A stretch of 63,668 nt of DNA from an uncultured Clostridium sp. (GCA_947575745.1 CANPOS010000007.1:1-63668); one strand, 5' to 3'; positions 34,344-43,751 are shown, numbered from the stretch's first letter. Notes: generated by a model from the sequence alone, not told the origin. A program made the numbers and translations.

Positions 34344-34448
34344 ATTAAATATCCTTTCAAAAAATATATAATTTATTATATAACAAAAATTATAAATTAT
34401 CAACATATATCTTTTTATACATAGTATCAAAAGATATAAGAAAGAGAT

Positions 34449-34616
34449 ATGAAAATAACAAATGATATCATTAAAGATGATAGTACACTTGTAAATTCTA
34501 GAATTTTAACAAACAATGTACAAAAAGTGTAGAAAACAACGAAAAAGCTAGCAGAAAGTTTAAATATATATGATATACCAAATATAATAGATGAAATAAG
34601 AGAAGAAAATATATAA
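34449..34616 (+). pseudogene. Remnant ORF with internal TAG, sharing the permease C-terminal tail
   Basis: ATG 34449 opens a 27-codon frame (MKITNDIIKDDSTLVNS...) that stops at TAG 34530 and continues in frame to 34616 with LAESLNIYDIPN and then [10 protein letters not shown]. The last ten residues and nearly all their bases match the end of the permease gene at 32825. It looks like a recombination scar from a second copy of that locus. I cannot identify the first half. Confidence 0.5.
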
Positions 34617-34618
34617 AT

Positions 34619-34668
34619 TGAGGAGAGAAAAATAAAACAATTATTTATTCTCTCCTCGATTTTTTTAC
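34619..34668. terminator. Long hairpin terminator at a convergent junction
   Basis: GAGGAGAGAA and TTCTCTCCTC form the base of a long stem (with TAAA/TTTA further in), followed by a T7 tract on the plus strand. It lies directly at the 3' end of the minus-strand Spo0A_C gene and could act in both directions. Confidence 0.8.
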
Positions 34669-34669
34669 T

Positions 34670-35029
34670 TTAGATACCTTTTGGCAATGTATTTAATACA
34701 GCAAAGATTACAGTTTTAACAGTAGGTTTGGTATCATAACAAAAATGAAAGAAATCTTTTAACTTTTCTATGTCACACTCATAATACATATTGTCTGTGG
34801 ATTTGTTAATACTACTTTTAACATTATTTATGGTTTTGTTATATTTTTTAGCAATATTTGGATAAATGCCGTTTATTAAATTAAAAAATAGAGGATCTGG
34901 ACTTTGGTAAATCTCACAAATTGCATCACATAAATAACAAGTACCTTGATGTTTTAGGCTATATCCTAAGTATTGTAAAGTTTCAACAACTTTTTGTTTT
35001 AATTCTTTTTCTCCTTCATTAGTAATCAT
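34670..35029 (-). CDS. Stand-alone Spo0A-type C-terminal DNA-binding domain
   Basis: The 119-residue product corresponds to the sigma-A-contacting, DNA-binding half of Spo0A without a receiver domain: VVETLQYLGYSLKHQGTCYL, a DAICEIYQSPDPLF stretch, GIYPNIAKKYNKTINNVKSSINKS (recognition-helix region) and a helical end. I take ATG 35029 with AAAGGAG 12 bases upstream; the track start at 35086 has no site. Spo0A_C normally binds TGTCGAA boxes. Tandem boxes of this kind lie 60-90 bases upstream of this start and again at 37390-37414. Lacking a receiver, it would act independently of phosphorelay input. Confidence 0.82.
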   Translation of the reverse strand: MITNEGEKELKQKVVETLQYLGYSLKHQGTCYLCDAICEIYQSPDPLFFNLINGIYPNIAKKYNKTINNVKSSINKSTDNMYYECDIEKLKDFFHFCYDTKPTVKTVIFAVLNTLPKGI

Positions 35030-35090
35030 TTTAATATAATACTCCTTTCTTTTTTTGGTTTTCAATACATTAGATATATTTTTCAAGAAA

Positions 35091-35142
35091 AAAGTTTGAC
35101 TTTTTTTGACTTTTTTCGACTTTTTTTAAAAAAAGTGATAAT
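35091..35142. promoter_or_regulatory. Three tandem 0A-like boxes overlapping the -35 of the secreted-protein promoter
   Basis: TTTGAC (35095-35100), TTTGAC (35105-35110) and TTCGAC (35115-35120) recur at exactly 10 bp; on the minus strand they read GTCAAA, GTCAAA, GTCGAA. The last is also a -35 (TTCGAC), with GATAAT at 35137-35142, 16 bp away. Spo0A activates promoters from boxes that overlap the -35, so this arrangement fits control by the adjacent Spo0A_C protein. Confidence 0.65.
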
Positions 35143-35177
35143 ATGAAATGGAAAATTAATTGAAAGGAGAAAAACTT

Positions 35178-35612
35178 ATGAAATTTATTCAAAACAGATA
35201 TGTATCAAAAATAGTACTTTGTTTAAGCATTGTCTTAATGCTTTTATGTTCATTTACAGCAGTAAATGCAAGTACAGAAGGATGGGGAGTAGAACCATAT
35301 CTTTATGATGATGGAACTTTTACATTTCAAGGAAGTAAAAATCTTGTAGGATGTTATTATGATGGAACATTTATGGCAATAGAAGCAACAGCAACTGCAT
35401 CTGATAATCAGTCACATAAGGTTACAATAAGTGCAATAATTGACAATGCTGGAAAGGTAAACACTTATACAGTTTATACTAATGGGCAAATGAAAAAATT
35501 TGATTATATATATCTAGGAGGAATTTCAAAAGGTAGCCAAGTAATTCTCTCTTGTAAATGTGATGATCCTAATGTTACAGTAACAATTAGATTAAAATCA
35601 TATAGTTGGTAA
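35178..35612 (+). CDS. Small secreted protein of unknown function
   Basis: The ATG at 35178 follows AAGGAG (35163-35168). The 144-residue product has a classical signal peptide: a basic start (MKFIQNRYVSK), a hydrophobic core (IVLCLSIVLMLLCSF) and a likely cleavage after VNA (about residue 26). The mature part is beta-rich with alternating T/V/Y residues and no recognised domain (DGTFTFQG, NTYTVYTNGQMKK, VTVTIRLKSYSW). Two cysteines close together (CKC) sit near the C-terminus. Its promoter carries 0A-like boxes. A bacteriocin-like or surface role is possible but unsupported. Confidence 0.78.
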   Translation: MKFIQNRYVSKIVLCLSIVLMLLCSFTAVNASTEGWGVEPYLYDDGTFTFQGSKNLVGCYYDGTFMAIEATATASDNQSHKVTISAIIDNAGKVNTYTVYTNGQMKKFDYIYLGGISKGSQVILSCKCDDPNVTVTIRLKSYSW

Positions 35613-35616
35613 AATA

Positions 35617-35645
35617 TACCCCTCAGAAAATCTATCTGAGGGGAT
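35617..35645. terminator. Terminator between convergent genes
   Basis: CCCCTCAGA (35619-35627) pairs with TCTGAGGGG (35635-35643). It lies between the ends of the secreted-protein gene and the minus-strand sigma gene. T-runs are weak on both sides. Confidence 0.7.
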
Positions 35646-35650
35646 TAAAA

Positions 35651-37030
35651 TTATTCTAATTTATTTAATGTTATTTCATTTTTCATATCTTTTATTTTTA
35701 CAATATCATCTGATATATTAGAAAAAAGTATGAAACTAAGAGTTCTAGTGACAGGTTCAAAAGATAGAAGTCTTTTATTACAATCATATTTTTTTCCATT
35801 GCTATCTGTTATAGTAAAATTTAATTTAGAACTGTTAGATGTAATAATAGCATAAAAACCAGTATCATTAAAAATAGCTTTTTTAACACTAAAATCACAG
35901 TTTTCAGTATTTCCTTTATCTAATATTTCATACTCAATTCTTGTTCTATTTATAAATTTTTCATTTATATCTATTGTAAATTCTTTAGGTTTTATATCAA
36001 TATATGTTTCTTTAGGAGAATACCAATTAGTATTGTATATTACTATCTTGGAGAACTTGAATATTAATTTATTAAATCTAGGATATTCTCCAGAAGTCAA
36101 GAATAATAATTCTTTAATTTTTGTTTGTTCTTGAAGAAGATTTTTATAACCTCTAGATTTAGTTAAGGTATTTTCAAAATATAAATTATCATCAAACACA
36201 ACATTATCATTTTCGTCTGATATTACTAAATCTTCTATTGAAAATCTCATATTTTTTCCTAGATCGACATTACTAACAAAATCAAAAATCATATACAAAT
36301 TAAAATCGTCCATTAACATATAATCAATCTTAATTTTATAATTTTCATTTAGATCAATGTAGTCCATATCAACATTTTGTACCCAATCTTTATCTTCAAT
36401 AGCATTTAATATATTACTATTATCAACTCCAATATCATTTAAGTTAAATAAGTCTTTTAAGTAGTTTATTATATCTTGTCCAAATACTACGCCTGTCATA
36501 ACTACAAATACAATTATAATACTTGCAATTACTGTCCTATATTTATTTTTTATCTTATCTCTTGAGGATTTTAATCTGCTTTTTATAGTATTTTCGTTAA
36601 TACCAAGTTTTTCAGAAATTTGTTTTGCCGTAAAACCCTGTTCATAAAAAAGAGAAAAGATGTCTGTTTCTTTATTATTAAGAATTGATTTTACTTTATC
36701 AAAATCCAAAATTTCAGAAGAAAATTCAGTATCTTGAAGGTTTTGGGTATAGCTATCTAAAATTTCTTTATCATGAACTCTAGACTTATATATTTTATTA
36801 CACTCATTAATTAAAATCTTAGTAATCCAAGACTTAAAATATTTGTTATTTTTTAAAGTAGATATTCCCAAATAAGCATGAATAAAACACTCTTGAAGAG
36901 CATCATTAGCATCTTCGGAGTTGTTTAGTTTTGATATAGCTATTTTGTATAAATCTTTATAAAAATATGATATTAATTCAGAAAAGGCTTCTTTATTTCC
37001 ATTCTTAGCTTGTATAATTAATTCTTCTAT
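35651..37030 (-). CDS. ECF-type sigma factor fused to a transmembrane and extracytoplasmic domain; likely AUA start
   Basis: The first about 160 residues are sigma-70-like. Region 2 is visible as EELIIQAKNGNKEAFSELI, DANDALQECFIHAYLGI and YFKSWITKILINECNKIY. Region 4 is KVKSILNNKETDIFSLFYEQGFTAKQISEK with LGINENTIKSRLKSSRDKI. A single helix follows (VIASIIIVFVVMTGVVFG), then a beta-rich extracytoplasmic domain like those of anti-sigma factors (DUF4179-type). No ATG/GTG/TTG precedes region 2. The family's Met position is ATA (37030-37028) behind AGGTAGG. The first standard start (36871) would remove half of region 2. It follows the XRE gene by 13 bases. Confidence 0.75.
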   Translation of the reverse strand: MEELIIQAKNGNKEAFSELISYFYKDLYKIAISKLNNSEDANDALQECFIHAYLGISTLKNNKYFKSWITKILINECNKIYKSRVHDKEILDSYTQNLQDTEFSSEILDFDKVKSILNNKETDIFSLFYEQGFTAKQISEKLGINENTIKSRLKSSRDKIKNKYRTVIASIIIVFVVMTGVVFGQDIINYLKDLFNLNDIGVDNSNILNAIEDKDWVQNVDMDYIDLNENYKIKIDYMLMDDFNLYMIFDFVSNVDLGKNMRFSIEDLVISDENDNVVFDDNLYFENTLTKSRGYKNLLQEQTKIKELLFLTSGEYPRFNKLIFKFSKIVIYNTNWYSPKETYIDIKPKEFTIDINEKFINRTRIEYEILDKGNTENCDFSVKKAIFNDTGFYAIITSNSSKLNFTITDSNGKKYDCNKRLLSFEPVTRTLSFILFSNISDDIVKIKDMKNEITLNKLE

Positions 37031-37043
37031 TTTACTGACCTAC

Positions 37044-37307
37044 CTATTCAAAATCTAGTTTATCTTGTATGCCATCAAACAAGTCATCATAAGGAATATC
37101 TAATATTTTTATAAAACTCCACAATTCATAATCCTTTACAGTTCTTTTGTTAGCCTCAATCAGAGAAATATCATTTTTATGAATTGAAACCCCAATAAGA
37201 TTTAATTCTTTAGCTAAATTGGATTGAGAAAGATGCTTAGATTTTCTATATTTCCTTAGATTTGTACTTATAACATTATAATTATTATTTAATTTTCTAA
37301 CAGACAT
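37044..37307 (-). CDS. XRE-family HTH regulator
   Basis: The 87-residue protein has a helix-turn-helix of the Cro/CI type: VISTNLRKYRKSKHLSQSNLAKELN followed by VSIHKNDISLIEANKRTVKDYELW (about 10-62). The start follows GAGAGGTAATT. It precedes the sigma fusion gene and is likely cotranscribed. Its promoter on the minus strand overlaps tandem 0A-like boxes at 37390-37414. The target is unknown; control of the adjacent sigma gene is the simplest inference. Confidence 0.82.
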   Translation of the reverse strand: MSVRKLNNNYNVISTNLRKYRKSKHLSQSNLAKELNLIGVSIHKNDISLIEANKRTVKDYELWSFIKILDIPYDDLFDGIQDKLDFE

Positions 37308-37366
37308 AATTACCTCTCACATTATAAATATACTAAAATATAATAATATATTTTATAACGCACTAG

Positions 37367-37414
37367 ACAATAATGTGACACCAAGATAATGTCAAAAAAT
37401 GTCGAATTTTGACA
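37367..37414 (-). promoter_or_regulatory. Promoter of the XRE-sigma operon with tandem 0A-like boxes
   Basis: On the minus strand TTGACA (37395-37390) and TATTGT (37372-37367) are 17 bp apart. On the plus strand TGTCAAA (37390-37396) and TGTCGAA (37400-37406) are exactly 10 bp apart, followed by the inverted TTTTGACA (37407-37414). TGTCGAA is the Spo0A box core. The first box coincides with the -35. Confidence 0.65.
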
Positions 37415-37534
37415 AATTTAATATACACTAAAAAACTAGAATATTCCAGTAATTCCAGAGGATAAATCTAACTAATTGTTATAATTCACAGTGATAAAAA
37501 CTTGAAAAATTGTGAAATAGTAATAATCAATTGT

Positions 37535-37560
37535 TTAATCTTACAAAAATGTAAGATTAA
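37535..37560 (+). promoter_or_regulatory. BceR-type operator upstream of the second ABC module
   Basis: TTAATCTTACA-aaaa-TGTAAGATTAA is a 26-bp perfect dyad with the TTACA-N4-TGTAA core. It shares half-sites and spacer length with 28149-28172 at the two-component genes. It lies 65 bases before the ATPase start. The rest of the 37308-37624 gap contains the XRE promoter and a possible -10 (TATGAT) near 37583. Confidence 0.8.
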
Positions 37561-37624
37561 TGTAATGTAAATCGATAGCTAATATGATAAAATCAAAGTA
37601 TACTTAAAATCAGGAGGGAAAGTT

Positions 37625-38392
37625 ATGAACAAAGTATTAGAAGTAAATAATATTGAAAAATATTATGGGAACAAATCAAATTTAACAAAAGCAATTGACA
37701 ATATTAGCTTTAATGTAGAAGAAAAAGAATTTATAGGAATTATGGGGGCATCAGGTTCAGGAAAAACAACACTTTTAAACTGTATATCTACAATAGATAG
37801 AGTAACAGCAGGACACATAATAGTTGGAGGACAAGATATTACAAAACTAAAAGGAAATAAACTAAACAAATTTAGAAGAGAAGAACTAGGATTTATATTT
37901 CAAGACTTTAATTTACTAGATACACTAACAGCGTATGAAAATATTGCACTTGCATTAACAATACAAAAAGTAAATGCAAGAGAAATAGACGAAAGAGTGA
38001 GAAATATTGCAAGACAATTAGACATTACAGAAATTTTAAATAAATATCCATATCAAGTATCAGGAGGACAAAAACAAAGGATAGCATCAGCAAGGGCAAT
38101 AATAACAAATCCAAAATTAGTTTTAGCAGACGAGCCAACAGGAGCACTAGATTCAAAATCAGCTAAAAGGTTACTTGGAACTTTTGTAACATTAAATGAG
38201 AAATTAAATGCTACAATTATTATGGTTACACACGACGCATTTTCTGCTTCATACACAAATAGAGTCATATTCATAAAAGACGGAAAAGTATTTAATGAAT
38301 TAATAAAAGGAAATGATACAAGAAAAGAGTTTTTTGAAAAGATAATTGAGGTACAAACACTTCTTGGAGGTGATTTGAACGATGTTATTTAA
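37625..38392 (+). CDS. BceA-type ABC ATPase
   Basis: The 255-residue ATPase has Walker A GASGSGKTT (about 40-48), a Q-loop FQDFNLLD, signature VSGGQKQR (about 143-150), Walker B LVLADEPTGALD and H-loop VTHD. It starts behind AGGAGG. Its end overlaps the permease start by 11 bases behind GGAGGTGA. With the permease it forms a Bce-type antimicrobial-peptide detoxification pump. The operator upstream suggests control by the 28222 response regulator. It has no in-frame CGG. Confidence 0.92.
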   Translation: MNKVLEVNNIEKYYGNKSNLTKAIDNISFNVEEKEFIGIMGASGSGKTTLLNCISTIDRVTAGHIIVGGQDITKLKGNKLNKFRREELGFIFQDFNLLDTLTAYENIALALTIQKVNAREIDERVRNIARQLDITEILNKYPYQVSGGQKQRIASARAIITNPKLVLADEPTGALDSKSAKRLLGTFVTLNEKLNATIIMVTHDAFSASYTNRVIFIKDGKVFNELIKGNDTRKEFFEKIIEVQTLLGGDLNDVI

Positions 38393-40473
38393 AATATCAT
38401 TTAATAATATGAAAAAAAGCATAAAAGATTATGGAATATATTTTCTAACATTAGTACTAGGTGTTGCAATCTTTTATATGTTTAATTCCTTAGATAGCCA
38501 ACAAGCAATGTTACAAGTATCACAATCACAGAAAGAAATAATAAAATTAATGATAGGCATGCTTAGTTATATATCAGTATTTGTTGCAGTAGTAATAGGG
38601 CTGTTAATTGTATATGCAAATAATTTCTTGATAAATAGGAGAAAAAAAGAATTTGGAATTTATATGCTACTTGGAATGGGAAAAAGGCAAATATCAAGAA
38701 TAATATTAATGGAAACAATATTTATTGGAGTAATATCACTAGCAGTAGGACTTGTTTGTCGGAATATTTGCATCACAATTCATGTCAATACTAGTTGCTA
38801 AAATGTTTGAAGCAGATATGAGTAGGTTTGAATTTGTATTTTCAAAAGATGCATGTATAAAAACATGTATATATTTTGCAATAATGTATGTTGCAGTAAT
38901 GTTCTTTAATACAATAACAGTTTCGAAATATAAATTAATAAATTTATTAAATGCAAATAAGAAAAATGAGAAAGTAAAGATAAAAAATCCTATTATATCA
39001 GCTTTAGTATTTATTTTTGGTGCTAGTATTTTAGGATATGCATATTGGAAAGTTACTGGAGATATAGAATCTCTTAGTACAGCAGATAAAATATTACCAC
39101 CTATTTTAATGGGAATTTTGGGAACAGTATTAATCTTTTGGTCACTATCTGGATTTATAATACAATTAGTACAAATGCGCAAAAAGATATATTTAAGAGA
39201 TACAAATATGTTTGTATTAAGGCAAATAAATAATAAAATCAATACAATGGTTGCAAGTATGAGTGTTATATGTCTAATGTTATTTATGACAATATCAATA
39301 TTATCTACAAGTTTAGCATTAAGAAACACAATACAAAAAGAAATAATAGAAATGACACCAGTAGATATAAACTTATATAAAACAGCTAATTTACCAGAAA
39401 AATATATGAAATATAAAAGAGAAATAACGACAACAGAAGAACAAAGGGAAGATTCAAGAGTACCAATATCAGAAACTTTAAAGAAAAATGGATTAGATAT
39501 GAATGTACTAAAAGATGTAGTAGAAATACCAATATATACAACAAATAGTTTAACACTTGGAAAATTTCTAGAAAATGAGTTAGAAGCAATAAAAATGAGA
39601 TTACCAATGCTTACATATGATACAGCAGAAATGATAGTTAAAATATCAGACTATAACAAGATTGCTAAACTATATGGAATAGAACAATATGAGTTAAAAG
39701 ACGACGAATATATAATCATTTGCAATTTTGATAGTATGAGACAAATAAGAAATGAATTATTAAGCAAAGGAAATAATGTATTACAAATAGCAGGAAAAAA
39801 CTATAAATCAAAATATAATGAATGTAAAGATGGATACATTGAAATTTCAACAGGACATGTAAATACAGGAATTATATTAGTTCCAGATAATTGCCCATTA
39901 AAAGAAAGTGATTTAGAACAGCACTTTTTAGCTGCAAACTATAATGCAAAGTCAGATGAGGAAAAGGAAAAAATAAATGAGATATTTTCCAGTAATGAAT
40001 CTGGATTTGTACAAAATCTTACTAATAAAGGAATAGAAATAGATGGACAAACAAAAATCTTACTATTTGAATCAAGTATAGGTTTAGCAACAATAATAAC
40101 ATTTATTGCTATTTATTTAGGAATTATATTTTTAATAGCAAGTTCAGCAATTTTAGCATTAAAACAATTAACAGAAAGCGCAGATAATATACAAAGATAT
40201 ACAATTTTAAGAAAAATCGGTTGTGACGAAAAAATGATAAATAAAGCACTATTTAGGCAAATACTAATATTCTTCGCAGCACCAATGGTTCTTGCAATAA
40301 TCCACTCTATATTTGGAATACAATTTGCAATAGCTATACTACAAGGTTTAGCTTCATCAGAAGATTTATTGCCATCTATCCTAGCTTCAGTAGCGATTAT
40401 TGGAGTAATTTATGGAGCATACTTTATTGCAACATATATGGGAAGCAAGAACATAATTAGAGGAGAAGAATAG
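38382..40473 (+). CDS. BceB-type ABC permease, with +1 shift at CGG 38760
   Basis: Two frames join at codon 127: GTT TGT CGG AAT read as TGT-c-GGA ATA, turning LAVGLVC directly into GIFASQFMSILVAKMFE. The join falls in a helix of the first FtsX unit and gives about 696 residues. The N-terminus is MLFKISFNNMKKSIKDYGIYFLTL, with RRKKEFGIYMLLGMGKRQISRI following helix 2. A large extracytoplasmic domain occupies about 320-510 and the last helices carry RYTILRKIGCDEKMINKALF. The unshifted frame ends at 38801 after one third of the first FtsX unit. Confidence 0.87.
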
Positions 40474-40474
40474 T

Positions 40475-40957
40475 ATGTGTGGTTGTTTAAGTACGATTAT
40501 AATGGGAATAGTAATAGTTATAGTAGTGGGAGTAATGAGCATATTTAATGGTGGAGTAACACTAAAAAATGAAATAATTAATGGTTATGATTCAGTTATA
40601 CAAATGTTTTCAGAAAAAGGTATTTCAAAAGATAAAGAATTAACAGGAAAAAGAGAATATGGAATAGATAGTTATGTTGGAACATATAAAGCTGAATATA
40701 ATAAAGAAACAAAAAAAGAAATAATATTTGGAGGGACAGCATTACATAGACAAAATGGAGAGCATATTAGGTTAAATATAAAGTTAGAAAAAACAAGTGG
40801 TAACATAGAAGTTAAAGCAAAGCTAGGGGAAAAGGAAATATCTTTGATAGAAGATACAGGAGAATATAGTGATAATATTTATATAGATGGGCAAAGTTAT
40901 TATCTAGTAATTGAGTTAGAGAATTTTGTTGGAAACATAGAAATAGAAGCAAAGTAG
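40475..40957 (+). CDS. Membrane-anchored protein of unknown function linked to the Bce-type operon
   Basis: ATG 40475 follows AGAGGAGAAG and comes one base after the permease stop. The 160-residue product has one N-terminal helix (STIIMGIVIVIVVGVMSIF) preceded by MCGCL, then a beta-rich domain (YVGTYKAEYNKETKKEIIFGG, then IRLNIKLEKTSGNIEVKA). The topology suggests an extracytoplasmic domain. No family is recognised. Its place in the operon suggests an accessory role in peptide sensing or detoxification. Confidence 0.75.
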   Translation: MCGCLSTIIMGIVIVIVVGVMSIFNGGVTLKNEIINGYDSVIQMFSEKGISKDKELTGKREYGIDSYVGTYKAEYNKETKKEIIFGGTALHRQNGEHIRLNIKLEKTSGNIEVKAKLGEKEISLIEDTGEYSDNIYIDGQSYYLVIELENFVGNIEIEAK

Positions 40958-41043
40958 AATATGAACAGTTTGCCAAGCTAAAGAAGTATGCTTAGTTTCT
41001 AAAATAAAAAATCCAAACAAAATGTAAGGCTAACTTACTTAAA

Positions 41044-41081
41044 CCCAAAAATGCACCCAATTTAAACAGGGTGCATTTTTG
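41044..41081 (+). terminator. Strong terminator ending the second Bce-type operon
   Basis: CCAAAAATGCACCC (41044-41057) pairs perfectly with GGGTGCATTTTTGG (41068-41081), with T residues inside and after the arm. The remaining gap to 41311 is AT-rich, with only a promoter at its end. Confidence 0.9.
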
Positions 41082-41259
41082 GTTTAATAAACAATTCTAG
41101 ATTAGAAATTGCATTATATATATAAATAATAAGAAAATGAATATTTTATGAACAAAAGTTGTTTGATAAATGTGAAAAATAATTTGAAAAGTTATTTTTA
41201 AAATGTGTAAATTAATAAAATAGTTATTTTGAAAAAAGTGAAAAAACTGAAAAAGTAAT

Positions 41260-41288
41260 TTGATTTTTGTGAAAAAATATGATATAAT
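41260..41288 (+). promoter_or_regulatory. Promoter of the DUF4143 ATPase gene
   Basis: TTGATT (41260-41265) and TATAAT (41283-41288) are 17 bp apart, with the start codon 24 bases later behind AAGAGGTGA. Confidence 0.8.
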
Positions 41289-41311
41289 ACATATATTCAA
41301 GAGGTGATTAT

Positions 41312-42619
41312 ATGTATAGAAATAATATAGAAGATTTAAAAAAATGGAAGAATTCACAAAATAGAAAACCATTAATCATAAGAGGAGCAAGACAAGTTGG
41401 GAAAACTTGGCTTATGAAAGAATTTGGAAAAACATGTTATGAAAAATATGCTTATATAAATTTTGACGATAATAGCAGAATGCAAAAGCTTTTTGAGGAA
41501 GACTTTGACTTAGATAGAATAATACAGGGATTTAAAATAGAATCTGGGGTGAATATTGAATCAGAAAATACACTAATTATATTAGACGAAATTCAAGAAA
41601 CTCCAAAAGCATTAAAGGCACTTAAATATTTTTGTGAGAATGCAAATGAATATCACATAGTTTCAGCAGGTTCACTTTTAGGAGTAGCTATACATGAAGG
41701 TACATCTTTTCCAGTTGGAAAAGTGGATTTTTTAAATCTAGCACCACTTAGTTTTATGGAATTTATGGAGGCATTAGGAGAAAAAGAACTATTAGAGTTA
41801 TTAAAAAATAATGATTTTAGTATGATTAAAGTTTTTAATACTAAATTTAAAGAATATTTGAAATTGTATTATTATATAGGAGGAATGCCAGAAGTAGTTA
41901 ATTCTTATGTTCAGAATAAAGATTTGTTAGAAGTACGCAAAATACAGATAAAATTACTAGAAGCATATGAACAAGATTTTTCAAAGCATGCTCCAACTAA
42001 TATAGTACCTAGAATAAGACAGCTATGGAACAATATTCCAACACAGCTTGCAAAAGAAAATAAAAAATTCATATATGGATTAGTTAGAGAAGGAGCAAGA
42101 GCTAGAGAATATGAGATAGCATTATCGTGGCTTATAGACTGTGGACTTATATATCAAGTAAATAGGGTAAATAATAGCAAAATTCCATTATCTGCATACC
42201 AAGATTTTAATGCATTTAAACTATATCTTTTAGATGTAGGACTATTAACTGCAATGACAAGAATTGATGCTAAAACTATTCTAGAAGGAAATGAAATATT
42301 TGAAGAATTTAAAGGAAGCTTAACAGAGCAATATGTACTATGTCAATTAAAACAGTGTACAGAATTAGAAGTGTTTTATTGGTCATCAGATAAAGGAATT
42401 TCAGAAATAGATTTTATTACACAGATAGGAAGAGATAATGTACCAATAGAAGTAAAAGCAAGCGAAAATTTACAAGCAAAAAGTTTAAAAAGCTTTGTAC
42501 AAAAATATAATACTAAAATTAATATAAGAACATCAATGTCAGATTATAGAAAAGAGAATTGGCTAATTAATATACCCTTATATAGTATTGGAAATATAGA
42601 GAGGATAATAGAGCTCTAA
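41312..42619 (+). CDS. AAA_14/DUF4143 ATP-binding protein
   Basis: The 435-residue protein has an N-terminal AAA-type ATPase (Walker A RGARQVGKTWLMKEFG at about 24-39, Walker B TLIILDEIQETPKAL at about 87-101, an arginine-finger-like SAGSLLGVA) and a C-terminal DUF4143 domain with a restriction-nuclease-like core (EVFYWSSDKGISEIDFITQ ... VPIEVKASE). These proteins are common in anaerobes; their function is unsettled. It is monocistronic with its own promoter. Confidence 0.87.
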   Translation: MYRNNIEDLKKWKNSQNRKPLIIRGARQVGKTWLMKEFGKTCYEKYAYINFDDNSRMQKLFEEDFDLDRIIQGFKIESGVNIESENTLIILDEIQETPKALKALKYFCENANEYHIVSAGSLLGVAIHEGTSFPVGKVDFLNLAPLSFMEFMEALGEKELLELLKNNDFSMIKVFNTKFKEYLKLYYYIGGMPEVVNSYVQNKDLLEVRKIQIKLLEAYEQDFSKHAPTNIVPRIRQLWNNIPTQLAKENKKFIYGLVREGARAREYEIALSWLIDCGLIYQVNRVNNSKIPLSAYQDFNAFKLYLLDVGLLTAMTRIDAKTILEGNEIFEEFKGSLTEQYVLCQLKQCTELEVFYWSSDKGISEIDFITQIGRDNVPIEVKASENLQAKSLKSFVQKYNTKINIRTSMSDYRKENWLINIPLYSIGNIERIIEL

Positions 42620-42648
42620 GGGTAGAAATTAAAACAATTTGTCAAGTA

Positions 42649-42677
42649 TTGTAATTTTAAGTAGATTATGATACAAT
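42649..42677 (+). promoter_or_regulatory. Promoter of purM
   Basis: TTGTAA (42649-42654) and TACAAT (42672-42677) are 17 bp apart. No purine riboswitch is visible in the short leader. Confidence 0.6.
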
Positions 42678-42709
42678 AATTTCATTAAAAAATATGGAGG
42701 TAACCTCTT

Positions 42710-43747
42710 ATGGAAAAAAGTTTTAGCGAAAGCTATAAAGATGCAGGAGTTGACGTAACAGCAGGATATAAATCAGTAGAGCTAATCAAAAAATGTGTAC
42801 AAAGTACATATACAAAAGGAGTTGTATCAGATTTAGGCGGATTTGGAGGACTTTTTGCACCAGATATAAAAGATATGAAAGAGCCAATCTTGGTTTCAGG
42901 AACAGACGGAGTAGGAACAAAGTTAAAATTAGCATTTTTACTTAATAAACATGACACAGTAGGACAAGACTGTGTTGCAATGTGTGCAAACGATATAATA
43001 TGTTGTGGAGCAAAACCATTATTCTTTTTAGACTATATAGCTTTAGGCAAAAATGTTCCAGAAGTTGTTGCAACTATTGTAAAAGGAGTAACAGATGGGT
43101 GCAGAATGGCAGAATGTGCATTAGTTGGAGGAGAAACCGCAGAAATGCCAGGATTTTATCCAGTAGATGAATATGACTTAGCGGGATTTTGTGTTGGAAT
43201 AGTAGATAAAGAGAAAATGATAAATAGTGATAATATAGAAGTGGGGGACAAAGTAATAGGAATTGCATCATCAGGAGTTCACTCAAATGGATTTTCACTT
43301 GTTAGAAAAGTATTTAACGTAAATAAAGAAAACTTAAATGAATATAGAGAAGAACTAGGAAAAACACTAGGAGAAGCACTACTTGAACCAACAAAAATAT
43401 ATGTAAAACCAATTGGAAAAGTGTTAGAAAAAATAAATGTAAAAGGTATATCACATGTAACAGGAGGAGGTTTCTACGAAAATCTACCAAGAATGTTAAA
43501 TGATAAAGTAGCTTTAAATATAAATAAAACTTCTTATGAAGTTCCAGCACTATTTAAGTTAATACAAAGAACAGGAAATATACCAGAAAGAGATATGTAT
43601 AATACCTTTAATATGGGAATAGGAATGGCAATAATAGTGCCTAAAGACAAAGTAAATGAAACATTAGAGATATTAAAACAAGAAGGCGAAACAGCATACG
43701 AAATAGGAGAAGTTATAGAAGGAAATAAAGAGATAAATATAATCTAG
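42710..43747 (+). CDS. purM: Phosphoribosylformylglycinamidine cyclo-ligase
   Basis: The 345-residue protein makes aminoimidazole ribotide in purine synthesis using ATP. Hallmarks: [44 protein letters not shown] (about 61-75), [30 protein letters not shown] (about 137-149), [30 protein letters not shown]. Length and start are normal, behind GGAGGTAACC. It stands alone here without other pur genes. A terminator follows. Confidence 0.96.
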   Translation: MEKSFSESYKDAGVDVTAGYKSVELIKKCVQSTYTKGVVSDLGGFGGLFAPDIKDMKEPILVSGTDGVGTKLKLAFLLNKHDTVGQDCVAMCANDIICCGAKPLFFLDYIALGKNVPEVVATIVKGVTDGCRMAECALVGGETAEMPGFYPVDEYDLAGFCVGIVDKEKMINSDNIEVGDKVIGIASSGVHSNGFSLVRKVFNVNKENLNEYREELGKTLGEALLEPTKIYVKPIGKVLEKINVKGISHVTGGGFYENLPRMLNDKVALNINKTSYEVPALFKLIQRTGNIPERDMYNTFNMGIGMAIIVPKDKVNETLEILKQEGETAYEIGEVIEGNKEINII

Positions 43748-43751
43748 AACC

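Noticed and set aside
42678-42709. Purine riboswitch before purM
   Set aside because: The leader after the predicted -10 is too short and lacks the conserved three-helix pattern.
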